From Alphaproteobacteria bacterium (GTDB lineage Bacteria; Pseudomonadota; Alphaproteobacteria; Rhizobiales; Aestuariivirgaceae): 64,000 bases of DNA. Made by a program: the position numbers and the translations under genes. The stretch is taken from NCBI GenBank assembly GCA_028868695.1, contig JAGWTZ010000005.1, positions 32,727-96,726 on the forward strand, in the 5' to 3' direction. The notes under the pieces are model-generated. The model was given only the letters and a program-made list of their open reading frames with translations. It searched no databases and was not told the origin of the DNA. This document shows, piece after piece, positions 9,550 to 20,885 of this stretch (positions are counted from its first letter, which is position 1; every line of letters begins with the position of its first letter).

Positions 9550-10551
9550 ATGGCGAACGGCAAGGGCCCGGTGAAGTGGGGCGTGATTTCAACAGCCAAT
9601 ATCGGCGTGGCCAAGGTGCTGCCGGGCATGCTGAAAAGCAAGGACATCGAAATTGCCGCCATTTCCTCACGCAAGTTGAAATCCGCGCAGGAATGGGCGG
9701 GCAAGCTGGGCATCGCCAAGGCTTACGGCTCCTATGAGGAGATGCTGGCCGACCCGGAGATTGAATGCGTCTACAACCCGCTGCCCAACCACCTGCATGT
9801 GCCGCTCACCCTGGCGGCCGCCAGGGCGGGCAAGCATGTGCTGTGCGAAAAGCCCATTGCAATAACTGCAAAGGAAGCGGCCAAGCTGAAAAAGGCGCCG
9901 CGCGGCATCCAGATCGCCGAGGCCTTCATGGTGCGCCACGCCCTGCAGTGGATCGACGCGCGCGAACGGGTGAAGCGCGGCGAGATCGGCGAAGTGCGCG
10001 CCATGCAGGTGATGTTCTCCTATTTCAACCGCGACCCCAAGAACGTGCGCAATGACGCCTCGATCGGCGGCGGCGGGCTGTTGGACATCGGCTGCTATCC
10101 CATCACCGTGGCGCGCTTCATCTTTGGGGGAGATCCGGTGCGCGTCACTGGCACCATCGACCGCGACCCCAAGTTCAAGACTGACCGGCTGATGGGTGGC
10201 CTTGCCGATTTCGGCAAGGGCCGGCATTTGAGCTTCACCATCTCAACCCAGCTTGCGCCTTATCAGCGCGTGCAGATCATGGGCACCAAGGGGCGCATCG
10301 AGGTGGAAATTCCCTTCAACGCCCCGCCCGACAAGCCCAACCGTATTTTCGTGCAGGGCACGCAGATGAATGTGGGCGAGTGGCATTCCTATCCGGTGAG
10401 CGATCAATACCAGCTGCAGGCGGAAGCCTTTGGTGCGGCGGTGCGCGCCAAGAAGAAACAGCCCTGGGGCGTGGATGACGCGATCATGAACATGAAGGTG
10501 ATCGACGCGTTCTTCAAAAGCGAGAGGAGCGGGAAGTGGGAGAAGGTGTGA
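9550..10551 (+). CDS. Gfo/Idh/MocA family NAD(P)-dependent oxidoreductase
   Basis: Sugar or polyol dehydrogenase-like protein of 333 residues. The ATG at 9550 follows GAGGA and gives the standard N-terminus KWGVISTANIGVAKVLPGM, a Rossmann fold variant. The conserved EKP motif is in GKHVLCEKPIAITAKEAA near residue 95, and the C-terminal substrate domain has GGGGLLDIGCYPITVARFIFG with the usual D and Y/H positions. The track ORF starts 120 nt earlier without support. It stands alone, divergent from choX. Substrate unknown; glucose-fructose oxidoreductase-like or trans-dihydrodiol dehydrogenase-like activities are possible. Confidence 0.85.
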   Translation: MANGKGPVKWGVISTANIGVAKVLPGMLKSKDIEIAAISSRKLKSAQEWAGKLGIAKAYGSYEEMLADPEIECVYNPLPNHLHVPLTLAAARAGKHVLCEKPIAITAKEAAKLKKAPRGIQIAEAFMVRHALQWIDARERVKRGEIGEVRAMQVMFSYFNRDPKNVRNDASIGGGGLLDIGCYPITVARFIFGGDPVRVTGTIDRDPKFKTDRLMGGLADFGKGRHLSFTISTQLAPYQRVQIMGTKGRIEVEIPFNAPPDKPNRIFVQGTQMNVGEWHSYPVSDQYQLQAEAFGAAVRAKKKQPWGVDDAIMNMKVIDAFFKSERSGKWEKV

Positions 10552-10589
10552 GTTTTCTCTGATCTGCATATCGCAGGTTTCACCAACAC

Positions 10590-10672
10590 CGTCATGCCCG
10601 CGCAACCGGGCATCTCTGTTTCTGGTGGCAATTCACCGAAAACGCAGATTCCCGCTTTCGCGGGAATGACGG
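10590..10672. repeat. Intergenic palindromic repeat (GTCATTCCCGCG family)
   Basis: Arms ccgtcatgcccgcgcaaccggg and attcccgctttcgcgggaatgacgg; same family as 6091-6178. It lies just after the oxidoreductase gene. Confidence 0.8.
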
Positions 10673-10701
10673 AACTGCGGTAAGTTTATCTGACGATGAT
10701 T

Positions 10702-10753
10702 ACCCCCACAGCCTTGCTGCACCCCGCACGCCGCTGTTGCCGCCCCATTTGGC
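10702..10753 (-). repeat. ROK gene 3'-end repeat, copy C
   Basis: This 52-bp stretch is nearly identical to the last codons of the ROK kinase gene at 11735-11786 (encoding AKWGGNSGVRGAARLWG). It differs by only about two bases and has no kinase gene attached. It directly adjoins the higA remnant at 10751-10790. See copies A and B. Confidence 0.9.
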
Positions 10754-10828
10754 GCAGGCGCAGGTCGGTGTCCGCCGTGATGCCGCACTTCGCCTCTCAG
10801 GTCGCGGTGATCTCACTTCTTTTCCCTC
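10751..10828 (-). pseudogene. Remnant of a second higA-like module
   Basis: Bases 10751-10790 match 11158-11197 inside higA at 36 of 40 positions (encoding ITADTDLRLCR). Bases 10782-10828 then match the spacer 11688-11734 that follows the ROK gene, with about eight differences over 47 bp. The piece is therefore a shrunken duplicate of the ROK-spacer-higBA unit in which higB and both ends of higA have been lost. It is too short to encode a working antitoxin. Confidence 0.75.
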
Positions 10829-10941
10829 CCCCTTGTGGGGAGGGATCAAGGGTGGGGGTCGCCCGGGGCAACCACCGGCACTCGGCCAGAACTGCAAAGC
10901 CAGTGCAACCCCCACCCCGGCCCTCCCCACAAGGGGGAGGG
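10824..10941. repeat. Long inverted repeat (RIME-like)
   Basis: Outer arms ccctcccccttgtggggaggg (10824-10844) and its exact complement (10921-10941) are perfect over 21 bp; gtgggggt and acccccac continue the pairing imperfectly. The element sits between the higA remnant and ROK-end copy B, so a mobile palindrome has landed inside the repeat array. Confidence 0.85.
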
Positions 10942-10949
10942 GGAATTTC

Positions 10950-11001
10950 ACCCCCACAGCCTTGCGGCACCCCGCACGCCGCTGTTGCCGCCCCATTTGG
11001 C
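10950..11001 (-). repeat. ROK gene 3'-end repeat, copy B
   Basis: A second orphan 52-bp copy of the ROK kinase gene end, lying 34 bp beyond the higA stop. With copy A it brackets higBA as a direct repeat; with copy C it brackets the higA remnant. Confidence 0.9.
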
Positions 11002-11035
11002 GCTGGTGAATTACAAGTCGCTTGGAGCCAGCGGC

Positions 11036-11341
11036 TCATGCCGCTGTCTTGTTCGGCACAATTTTTGCCAATTCCGCTGCCAGCTTCCGCTTGGCCAGTG
11101 CTGTGTCATGGCTGGCCTGCAAGCGCAACCACCAGCCATCTGACAAGCCGAAGAAACGGCACAGGCGCAAGTCGGTGTCTGCCGTGATGCCGCGCTTGCC
11201 GGCAATGATATCACCGATGCGCTGGGCTGGCACACCGATGCTTTTGGCAAGGCGGTACTTGGTCATGCCAAGAGGCAAAAGGAATTCCTCCTCCAGCATT
11301 TCTCCCGGAGAAACGGGCTTCAGAACTTTTCCCATGCTCAT
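11036..11341 (-). CDS. higA: HigA-family antitoxin (XRE helix-turn-helix)
   Basis: Antidote of a type II toxin-antitoxin pair: it binds HigB and represses the operon. The 101-residue protein begins KPVSPGEMLEEEFLLPLGMTK and has the helix-turn-helix YRLAKSIGVPAQRIGDIIAGKRGITADTDLRLCRFF of the VapI/HigA (TIGR02607) group. It follows the toxin gene by 6 nt, the toxin-first order typical of higBA. Sequence elements of this gene recur in the remnant at 10751-10790. Confidence 0.93.
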   Translation of the reverse strand: MSMGKVLKPVSPGEMLEEEFLLPLGMTKYRLAKSIGVPAQRIGDIIAGKRGITADTDLRLCRFFGLSDGWWLRLQASHDTALAKRKLAAELAKIVPNKTAA

Positions 11342-11347
11342 TCTCCT

Positions 11348-11626
11348 TCAGTGATAATCCACAATCTCAACATCTGCGGGGCCTTCGTCTGTCCACCGGA
11401 AGCAAACGCGAAACTGATCGTTGATGCGTATGCTCCACTGGCCCTTGCGGTTGCCGCCCAAGGCCTCCAGCCTGTTTCCCGGCGGAACGCGCATGTCACC
11501 CAGTGTTTGCGCCAAATCAAGCTGAACCAATTTCCGCAAAGCCTGGCGTTCAATATTCGCCCAGCGGCGCACATGGCCGAGTTCAAACAGCTTTTGCGTG
11601 TCGGCGTCCGCAAACGACCTGATCAT
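11348..11626 (-). CDS. higB: HigB-family toxin (RelE/ParE-like mRNA interferase)
   Basis: A 92-residue protein of the HigB/RelE fold that cleaves mRNA at the ribosome when not bound by HigA. The segments ALRKLVQLDLAQTL and NRLEALGGNRKGQWSIRINDQ, then FRVCFRWTDEGPADVEIVDYH, match the conserved core, including the C-terminal basic/aromatic catalytic region (R, W, Y, H). The operon starts here, with a palindromic operator 10-47 bp upstream. The toxin appears intact, which implies that the antitoxin is functional. Confidence 0.93.
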   Translation of the reverse strand: MIRSFADADTQKLFELGHVRRWANIERQALRKLVQLDLAQTLGDMRVPPGNRLEALGGNRKGQWSIRINDQFRVCFRWTDEGPADVEIVDYH

Positions 11627-11635
11627 GAAATCTTC

Positions 11636-11673
11636 TAATAACGCGTTTCGTTATTAACGTCAACCGTTATTAA
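11636..11673 (-). promoter_or_regulatory. Candidate HigA operator (three half-sites)
   Basis: TAATAACG (11636-11643) and CGTTATTA (11649-11656) are a perfect inverted repeat separated by 5 bp, and a third half-site CGTTATTAA follows at 11665-11673. The block lies just upstream of higB and is AT-rich in a GC-rich setting, as expected for the autoregulatory operator of a TA operon. Confidence 0.75.
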
Positions 11674-11732
11674 TCTCACCCGCCACGGCCGCACTTTGCC
11701 TCATATGCCGTGGTGATCTCACTTCTTTTCCC

Positions 11733-12647
11733 TCACCCCCACAGCCTTGCCGCGCCCCGCACGCCGCTGTTGCCGCCCCATTTGGCCCTTGCGATCTTGG
11801 GCACGGCGGTGCCGCTGAAGGTAAAGGGCGCCACCAGCGGGGGCAAATCCTCGACCAGCTCTGTAAGGCTGGAGAGGCCGCCGCCCATCACGAAGATGTC
11901 GGGGTCCACGATATTGAGCATTTGCGCGCAGATGCGGGCAAAGCGGGCCTGCAGGCGCTGGATGGCGGCGATGCCCTTGGGATCGCCTGCCCGGGCGCGG
12001 GCGATGATTTCCGGCCCGCGCAAGTCTTCGCCAGTCACGCGCCTGAAATCACCCTCCAGCCCGGTGCCGGAGACATACATTTCGGCACAGCCCGCCTTGC
12101 CGCAGGGGCAAGGCACGGGCGGCCAATCCTGCGCTGTCATCCAGGGCAGGCTGGTGTGGCCGAATTCGGCGGCTTCGGCATGCGCGCCGCGGATGACCTT
12201 GCCATCCACCACCAGGCCACCGCCCAGCCCGGTGCCCAGCGTGAAGAAGGCCACCGTGCCGAAGCCCGCGCCCGCGCCATCCGCGGCCTCGGAAAGGGCA
12301 AAGCAGTTGGCATCATTCTCGATGCGGATGGGCTGGCCAATGGCTGCCTCAAGATCGCGCTGCAGGGGCTTGCCGTTGGAAGAGACAAAGGGCGAGTTGC
12401 GCCACAGGCCGGTTTCGGGCTGGCCGGAGCCTGGGGCACCCACGCCCACAGGGCCTGCGCCTGCATCCCTCACCAATGCAGCAACGGCGCGCACCATCTC
12501 ATGATAGTCCTTGGGCGTGTCGAGGCGCTTTTCGAAGATGATGCGGTCGGCCGGGTCAAAAACGATGGCGTCAATCTTGGTGCCGCCGATGTCGATGCCG
12601 ATGCGGCGCGAAGCCTTGGCGTCAGCTGCGGGCATAGGCATCGTCAT
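11733..12647 (-). CDS. ROK family sugar kinase, mannofructokinase-like
   Basis: ATP-dependent phosphorylation of a hexose, probably fructose or mannose. ATP loop GIDIGGTKIDAIVFD near residue 20; sugar-site ENDANCFALSEA; phosphate motif TLGTGLGGGLVVDG; ROK zinc motif EFGHTSL followed by PCPCGKAGCAEMYVSG; C-terminus SGVRGAARLW as in Mak. About 304 residues, normal length. The start is uncertain among ATGs at 12647, 12641 and 12635, all overlapping or touching the end of the cupin gene. With a mannose-6-phosphate isomerase-like gene upstream, a mannose-to-fructose-6-phosphate route is plausible. Confidence 0.85.
   Translation of the reverse strand: MTMPMPAADAKASRRIGIDIGGTKIDAIVFDPADRIIFEKRLDTPKDYHEMVRAVAALVRDAGAGPVGVGAPGSGQPETGLWRNSPFVSSNGKPLQRDLEAAIGQPIRIENDANCFALSEAADGAGAGFGTVAFFTLGTGLGGGLVVDGKVIRGAHAEAAEFGHTSLPWMTAQDWPPVPCPCGKAGCAEMYVSGTGLEGDFRRVTGEDLRGPEIIARARAGDPKGIAAIQRLQARFARICAQMLNIVDPDIFVMGGGLSSLTELVEDLPPLVAPFTFSGTAVPKIARAKWGGNSGVRGAARLWG
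11735..11786 (-). repeat. ROK gene 3'-end repeat, copy A (within the intact gene)
   Basis: The genuine end of the ROK kinase gene. Its last residues SGVRGAARLW match the natural C-terminus of mannofructokinases such as E. coli Mak (from memory, ...SGVRGAAWLW), so this is the parental copy and copies B and C are duplicates. Confidence 0.9.
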
Positions 12648-12969
12648 AGCGGATGATGTCATCCTCGCCGAGGTAATCACCGAATTGCACTTCGATCACC
12701 GTCACCTCGCCCTTGTGCAGGTTCTCGAGGCGGTGCCTGGCATGGAGCGGAATGTCGATGGACTGGCTGCGCGTCAGGGCCACCACCTTGTCATCCACCG
12801 TCACCGTGGCGGTGCCTTCGACAACCGTCCAGTGTTCATGGCGGTGCAGGTGGCTTTGCAGGGACAGGCGCCCCCCTTCCTTCACCACAATGCGCTTGAC
12901 CTTGAAGCCAGGCTGCTCCTCAATCACGTGGAAGGAGCCCCAGGGGCGGTTTTCACTGTAAAGCGGCAC
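12622..12969 (-). CDS. Cupin, mannose-6-phosphate isomerase (type II-like domain)
   Basis: A free-standing cupin of 115 residues, equivalent to the C-terminal isomerase domain of ManC/AlgA proteins. Metal-binding cupin motif 1 is [17 protein letters not shown] and motif 2 lies in [17 protein letters not shown]; the ending [19 protein letters not shown] is diagnostic of this group. The start codon is GTG. It overlaps the start of the ROK gene, indicating coupled expression. The likely reaction is mannose 6-phosphate to fructose 6-phosphate; a sugar epimerase role is the alternative. Confidence 0.82.
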   Translation of the reverse strand: MPLYSENRPWGSFHVIEEQPGFKVKRIVVKEGGRLSLQSHLHRHEHWTVVEGTATVTVDDKVVALTRSQSIDIPLHARHRLENLHKGEVTVIEVQFGDYLGEDDIIRYDDAYARS

Positions 12970-13006
12970 TCTCTATATCCTGGTTCTCATGGGCCGGAAT
13001 CGGCGG

Positions 13007-13035
13007 TTGACGGGGCTGATTTGCCTTACTATAAG
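13007..13035 (+). promoter_or_regulatory. Sigma-70-type promoter of rpsT
   Basis: TTGACG (13007-13012) and TATAAG (13030-13035) are separated by 17 bp, close to consensus. Transcription would begin near 13043 and give a leader of about 100 nt before rpsT. Confidence 0.8.
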
Positions 13036-13141
13036 CCCGCCATTCAAAGGCTGTGAAGGGTTTCGTGGGCATAAGCCCCTGGGGCCGCCCCGGCCCGGAT
13101 TTCAAACAGACAACCGTTTCAAGGAATTACACGGAACACCC

Positions 13142-13408
13142 ATGGCCAATACCTCTTCCGCCAAGAAAGCCACCCGCGTTTCGGCCCGCCGCGCCGTTGT
13201 GAACAAGAACCGCATCAGCAAGGTGCGCACCTCCGTGCGCAAGGTTGAAGAAGCCATCTCCGGCGGCAAGAAGGCTGATGCCGAAGGCGCCCTGAAGGCC
13301 GCCACCACCGAACTGATGCGCGGCGCCAACAAGGGCGTGATGCACAAGAACGCCGCCTCGCGCAAGGTTTCGCGCCTGACGCTGCGTGTGCGCGGGATGA
13401 AGGGCTAA
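13142..13408 (+). CDS. rpsT: 30S ribosomal protein S20
   Basis: Binds 16S rRNA early in 30S assembly. The 88 residues start [18 protein letters not shown] and contain [21 protein letters not shown] at the end, the S20 signature. The track ORF opens at 12989; ATG 13142 gives the family N-terminus. It sits upstream of dnaA in the same orientation, an arrangement common in Hyphomicrobiales. It has a strong promoter and a strong terminator of its own. Confidence 0.97.
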   Translation: MANTSSAKKATRVSARRAVVNKNRISKVRTSVRKVEEAISGGKKADAEGALKAATTELMRGANKGVMHKNAASRKVSRLTLRVRGMKG

Positions 13409-13463
13409 GCCCAGCCCGCCTGGGGCGCGCCTTGGCGCCCGAAAAATCAAGAGATTCAAGTTC

Positions 13464-13499
13464 AACGCCGTGAAGCCCGCTTCGCGGCGTTAATTTTTT
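13464..13499 (+). terminator. Intrinsic terminator after rpsT
   Basis: AACGCCG-T-GAAG, loop CCCG, CTTC-G-CGGCGTT forms an 11-bp stem plus one G-T wobble, followed by TAATTTTTT. A smaller GGGCGC/GCGCCC hairpin with an A-rich tail precedes it at about 13424-13445. Confidence 0.88.
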
Positions 13500-14060
13500 G
13501 CTCCGGGCACGGACTTAAGCTGGCAGAAAAAATGTTTTAAAATCAGTGCTTTGGCAAAAAGGCCGGATGAACTGTAACAAAAACTTTAAGAATTGATGAA
13601 AGCGAATGGGCCATTGCAGAGGCCAAAGCCGCCGCCCCGCCGCCTGCGCTGCTTCCTGGGGCCTAAAATCTGCAATTAGAATCAAATCTTTAGAAAGCCA
13701 TTCCCAAAGCGGGACGCGGCTTCATGCAAAGCTTCATCTTCCGTGTACGGACCTTCCTCTGAATCCTGTTGCGCGGGTGCGGGCTGCTTGACTAGCGTTT
13801 TTTTGAAGTTGACGGGCGGGAGGCAAAACCACCCCAAGATCAACGTGAAGTTCAGGGCCGGGGCCAAAAGCTCCGGAGAGGCAAAGTGCGTAAGGCGGAA
13901 CAGGGCGGCCCCGGTCAGGGCTGTTTTTGGGGAATAGTCATGAATATGGACGCGGATTTTTAGTCTGTAGCTTGTGTCGGGGCGGCGTGCCCCATTTTCA
14001 GAAATGATGACAAATGCCCGAGCAGGCCACAAGGCCAGCGCCGGACAGCTATGGATTGGG
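13500..14060. other. rpsT-dnaA intergenic region, no convincing gene
   Basis: About 560 bp, more AT-rich than the neighbouring genes. I see no DnaA box matching TTATCCACA, no tRNA and no CtrA site TTAA-N7-TTAA. The antisense ORF 13682-14134 and the 64-codon ORF 13743-13937 lack recognisable domains and credible starts. The stretch probably holds the dnaA promoter and leader. Confidence 0.6.
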
Positions 14061-15503
14061 ATGATGAAACAGGTTGCATTGAAAATTGAAGCGGCAGAGG
14101 GAGGCCTTGATCTCAAGGGCAAATGGCAGCGCATTGCCGCGCGGCTGAAGGCCGAGCTGGGCGACGACCTCTATAACAGCTGGTTTGCGCGCATGGAGGC
14201 CGAAGACCTGGCGCAGGGCCACTTGACGGTTTCCGTTCCCACCCGTTTCCTCAAGAGCTGGATTGAGAACCATTACGTCACCAAGCTACGCAAGATCGCC
14301 GAGGGTGAATTTGCCGGCCTCAAGGGCGTTGCCGTGCGCGTGCGCCAGCAGGGCGAGGCGGTGCGCGCAGTGGCCACCGAGGCCGCGCGCCCGGCGCCAG
14401 CCGAGCGTGACGGTGCCACCGCCGCGCAAATCCATTCGCTGCTGACCGCCGACCGCGGCGGGGCGGGCGATGAGAGCCAGAGCTTTGACAGCTTCGTTGT
14501 GGGCACCTCCAACCAATTGGCGCATGCCGCCGTAATGCGCGTGGCGGGTGCGGCCTCGGGCCAGAACCTCAGCTTCAACCCGCTTTACATCCATTCCGCC
14601 GCAGGCCTGGGCAAGACGCATCTGCTCAACGCGCTGGCCAAGCGCATCCGCGACACGCAAGGCGGCCGCAAGGTGCTGATGCTTACGGCAGAGCGCTTCA
14701 TGTATGGCTTCATTCACGCCATCCGCAGCCGCGACACGCTGGCCTTCAAGGACCAGTTCCAGAACATTGACGTGCTGCTGATCGACGATTTCCAGTTCCT
14801 GCAGGGCAAGGCCATGCAGCAGGAATTCTGCCACGCCTTCAATTCGCTGGTGGATGCCAAGCGCCAGGTGGTGGTGGCGGCGGATGTGCCGCCGGCCCAG
14901 CTTGACACCATCGACCAGCGCATGCGCTCGCGCCTGATGGGCGGGCTGGTGGTGGACATTGAAACGCCGGACCTGATCCAGCGCCGCAAGATTCTCGACA
15001 ACAAGCACTTGGTGATGCTGCACAATGATCCGGCTGCGGCCATCGCCCCGGAAATCCTCGACCTGATCGCCGAGCGCATCACCGGCGGCGGGCGTGAGCT
15101 GGAAGGGGCGCTGAACAAGATCGCCGCCTATCAGCAGTTCAACAAGTCTGCCATCACGGTGGACCTTGCCTCAATGGTGCTGCGCGATGCCGCCGGCGCC
15201 AGCGACACGGGCCGCATCAAGATCGAAGACATTCTCAAGGTGGTCAGCCGCCACTTCAATGTCGGGCGCAATGACCTGCTGTCAGCCCGGCGCGCCCGCG
15301 AGGTGGTGATGCCGCGCCAGATCGGCATGTATCTGGCCAAGAAACTCACCGCCCGCTCGCTGCCGGAAATCGGCCGCCGCTTCGGGGGCCGCGACCATTC
15401 CACCGTTCTGCACGCCGTGCGCAAGATCGACGAGCAGATGAAAGGCGACGAAAAACTGGCCCGCGAACTGGCCTTGTTGATAAGGCTGGTGGAACAGCAA
15501 TAG
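14061..15503 (+). CDS. dnaA: Chromosomal replication initiator protein DnaA
   Basis: AAA+ initiator that melts oriC and recruits the helicase. Domain I ([19 protein letters not shown]) is followed by a short variable domain II, then the AAA+ domain with Walker [11 protein letters not shown], Walker [14 protein letters not shown] and sensor motifs ([12 protein letters not shown]), and domain IV with the DNA-binding signature [19 protein letters not shown]. The track ORF begins at 13974; ATG 14061 or 14064 gives the usual N-terminus (480 or 479 residues), though no strong Shine-Dalgarno decides between them. It is followed by dnaN after 58 bp. Confidence 0.96.
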   Translation: MMKQVALKIEAAEGGLDLKGKWQRIAARLKAELGDDLYNSWFARMEAEDLAQGHLTVSVPTRFLKSWIENHYVTKLRKIAEGEFAGLKGVAVRVRQQGEAVRAVATEAARPAPAERDGATAAQIHSLLTADRGGAGDESQSFDSFVVGTSNQLAHAAVMRVAGAASGQNLSFNPLYIHSAAGLGKTHLLNALAKRIRDTQGGRKVLMLTAERFMYGFIHAIRSRDTLAFKDQFQNIDVLLIDDFQFLQGKAMQQEFCHAFNSLVDAKRQVVVAADVPPAQLDTIDQRMRSRLMGGLVVDIETPDLIQRRKILDNKHLVMLHNDPAAAIAPEILDLIAERITGGGRELEGALNKIAAYQQFNKSAITVDLASMVLRDAAGASDTGRIKIEDILKVVSRHFNVGRNDLLSARRAREVVMPRQIGMYLAKKLTARSLPEIGRRFGGRDHSTVLHAVRKIDEQMKGDEKLARELALLIRLVEQQ

Positions 15504-15561
15504 GCGTTGAAATCCGCGGATTTTTTCGCCATTGTCGCCCCCTCTCAGGGGATAAGGGACT

Positions 15562-16671
15562 ATGCGCGTCACACTTGAAAAATCCGGCTTCTTGAAAGCG
15601 CTCAACCATGTGCAAAGCGTGGTGGAGCGGCGCAACACCATCCCCATCCTGTCCAATGTCATGGTGCAGGCCAAGGCCGGGGAAGTGAAGCTGACGGCCA
15701 CAGACCTCGACATCGAAATCGTTGAATCGGTTCCTGCCGAGGTGGCGCAGGAAGGTGCTGCCACCGTGCCCGCCCACATGCTCTACGACATCGTGCGCAA
15801 GCTGCCGGATGGCGCGCAGCTGGAACTGAACCAGGCGGGAGACAAGGGCCGCATATCGATCATCGCCGGGCGCTCGCGCTTTGCGCTGCAGGCCCTGCCG
15901 CCGGAGGATTTCCCCGATCTCTCGTCGGGCGAGTTCGGCAACACCTTCGCGCTGGGTGCAGAAGCCCTGCGTTTCCTCATTGAGCGCACGCGCTTTGCCA
16001 TCTCCACGGAAGAGACGCGCTATTATCTCAACGGCATCTATTTCCATGAGGTGGGCGGCAAAACCCTGCGCGCCGTGGCCACCGACGGCCACCGCCTGGC
16101 GCAGAGCCAGATGGAGCTTCCTGCCGGTGCGGCGGGCATGCCCGGCATCATCGTGCCGCGCAAGACGGTGCTGGAGCTGGTGAAACTCCTGGAAGGCGAG
16201 GACGGCGAGGTTGAAGTGGCCATCTCCTCCTCCAAGATCAGGCTTTCCTTCGGGCGGCTGGTGCTCACCTCAAAGCTCATCGACGGCACTTTCCCGGATT
16301 ATGAGCGGGTGATCCCGCGCGGCAATGACAAGGTGCTGGAGGCCGACACCAGACAGTTCGCCGAGGCGGTGGACCGCGTCTCGACCATCTCCTTCGAAAA
16401 GAGCCGCGCGGTGAAGCTGTCGCTCAGCCAGGGCAAGCTTGCCATGGTGGTGAACAACCCGGATTCCGGCTCGGCCGAGGAAGAAATTGCCGTGGGCTAT
16501 GAGCGCGAGCCGATCGAGATCGGCTTCAACTCGCGCTATCTTCTCGACGTGGCCGCGCAGGTGAAGGCCGAAACCATGCGTTTCGAATTCAATGACGCCG
16601 GCTCCCCCACCGTGATCCGCGACCCGAAGGACGAACAATCGCTCTATGTGCTGATGCCGATGCGGGTGTGA
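15562..16671 (+). CDS. dnaN: DNA polymerase III beta sliding clamp
   Basis: Ring-shaped processivity factor for the replicase; 369 residues, normal for the three-domain dimeric clamp. The N-terminus MRVTLEKSGFLKALNHVQSVVERRNTIPILSN and the C-terminus PKDEQSLYVLMPMRV (hydrophobic cleft that binds partner peptides, PMR ending) are diagnostic. A Shine-Dalgarno-like AAGGGA lies just upstream. It is followed after 7 nt by the DUF559 gene and then by recF. Confidence 0.97.
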   Translation: MRVTLEKSGFLKALNHVQSVVERRNTIPILSNVMVQAKAGEVKLTATDLDIEIVESVPAEVAQEGAATVPAHMLYDIVRKLPDGAQLELNQAGDKGRISIIAGRSRFALQALPPEDFPDLSSGEFGNTFALGAEALRFLIERTRFAISTEETRYYLNGIYFHEVGGKTLRAVATDGHRLAQSQMELPAGAAGMPGIIVPRKTVLELVKLLEGEDGEVEVAISSSKIRLSFGRLVLTSKLIDGTFPDYERVIPRGNDKVLEADTRQFAEAVDRVSTISFEKSRAVKLSLSQGKLAMVVNNPDSGSAEEEIAVGYEREPIEIGFNSRYLLDVAAQVKAETMRFEFNDAGSPTVIRDPKDEQSLYVLMPMRV

Positions 16672-16678
16672 GGGGCGC

Positions 16679-17041
16679 TTGAAGCGCATCTACACGCGAT
16701 CAAAATCACTGAAGCGGGCGCGGGATTTGCGCCACGCACAAACCGAGGCCGAAAAGCGGCTTTGGGGCTATCTGCGGGACAGCCGCCTGCAAGGATGGAA
16801 ATTTCGAAGGCAAGTTCCGATTGGCCCGTTCTTTGTGGATTTCCTGTGTGAAGAGGCCAAGCTGGCCGTTGAAGTCGATGGCGCCACCCATGGAAGCGCC
16901 GATGAAGCGAGCTACGATGAGAGGCGAACCCAATATCTGCAATCAGCGGGTTTTGAAGTGTTCCGCTGCAACAATATGGACGTTTTTGAAAATCTGAATG
17001 GTGTGCTGGACGGACTCTTGCTCAAACTCCGCGGGCATTGA
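16679..17041 (+). CDS. DUF559 domain protein (Vsr-like endonuclease fold)
   Basis: A 120-residue protein of the DUF559 group, related in fold to very-short-patch-repair endonucleases. Conserved parts are RDLRHAQTEAEKRLWGYLR, the core FRRQVPIGPFFVDFLCEEAKLAVEVDG with the D...E-V-D active-site pattern, and YLQSAGFEVFRCNNMDVFEN. The start codon is TTG behind GAGGGG, only 7 nt after dnaN, so it is co-transcribed with the replication genes. Biological role unknown. In this order it separates dnaN from recF, which normally adjoin. Confidence 0.85.
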   Translation: MKRIYTRSKSLKRARDLRHAQTEAEKRLWGYLRDSRLQGWKFRRQVPIGPFFVDFLCEEAKLAVEVDGATHGSADEASYDERRTQYLQSAGFEVFRCNNMDVFENLNGVLDGLLLKLRGH

Positions 17042-17045
17042 CCTG

Positions 17046-17200
17046 CCCTTCCCCCCTCGGGGGAAGGTGCCCGGAGGGCGGATGAGGGCCGATGCGGAGC
17101 ATCGGTCTTTGCATCAGCGTGTTTTGAGCCAAAGACCGCAGGCAAGCGCCTGCGGCCCTCATCCGCCCCTTCGGGGCACCTTCTCCCCAAGGGAGAAGGG
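17046..17200. repeat. RIME-like mosaic palindrome
   Basis: Outer arms ccttcccccctcgggggaagg...gcggatgagggcc and ggccctcatccgccccttcgg...gagaagg pair over about 45 bp, enclosing inner hairpins (ccgatgcggagcatcgg; cgcaggcaagcgcctgcg). It fills the gap before recF, and its right end (GGAG, 17192-17195) is placed 8 nt before the recF ATG. Confidence 0.88.
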
Positions 17201-17203
17201 CAG

Positions 17204-20744
<3,541 letters not shown>

Positions 20745-20749
20745 GGCCC

Positions 20750-20882
20750 AGCGGCCCCTCACCCGCGCCTCCGGCGATCCCTCTCCCCTGAAGGGGAGAG
20801 GGGCAGATGCGGTCTTTCCTGCTCTTCTCCCCTTCAGGGGAGAAGGTGCCGCAAGCGCAGCGGCGCGGCGGATGAGGGGCCG
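20750..20882. repeat. RIME-like palindrome
   Basis: Arms ggcccctcacccgcgcctccgg and gcggcggatgaggggcc bracket the hairpins ccctctcccctgaaggggagaggg and cttctccccttcaggggagaag. It fills the gyrB-DMT gap, and its end (GAGGGG) forms the Shine-Dalgarno of the next gene, 5 nt before a GTG start. Confidence 0.87.
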
Positions 20883-20885
20883 CCT

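Noticed and set aside
10696-11187. ORFs of 80-163 codons on both strands around 10.7-11.2 kb
   Set aside because: They are translations of the ROK-end repeats and the long inverted repeat; no conserved protein runs through them.
13409-14060. Chromosomal origin (oriC) next to dnaA
   Set aside because: No cluster of TTATCCACA-like boxes and no AT-rich 13-mer array. In many alphaproteobacteria the origin is not beside dnaA.
13682-14134. Antisense 150-codon ORF upstream of dnaA
   Set aside because: It starts inside dnaA, shows no domain, and reads as a shadow frame with ordinary composition.
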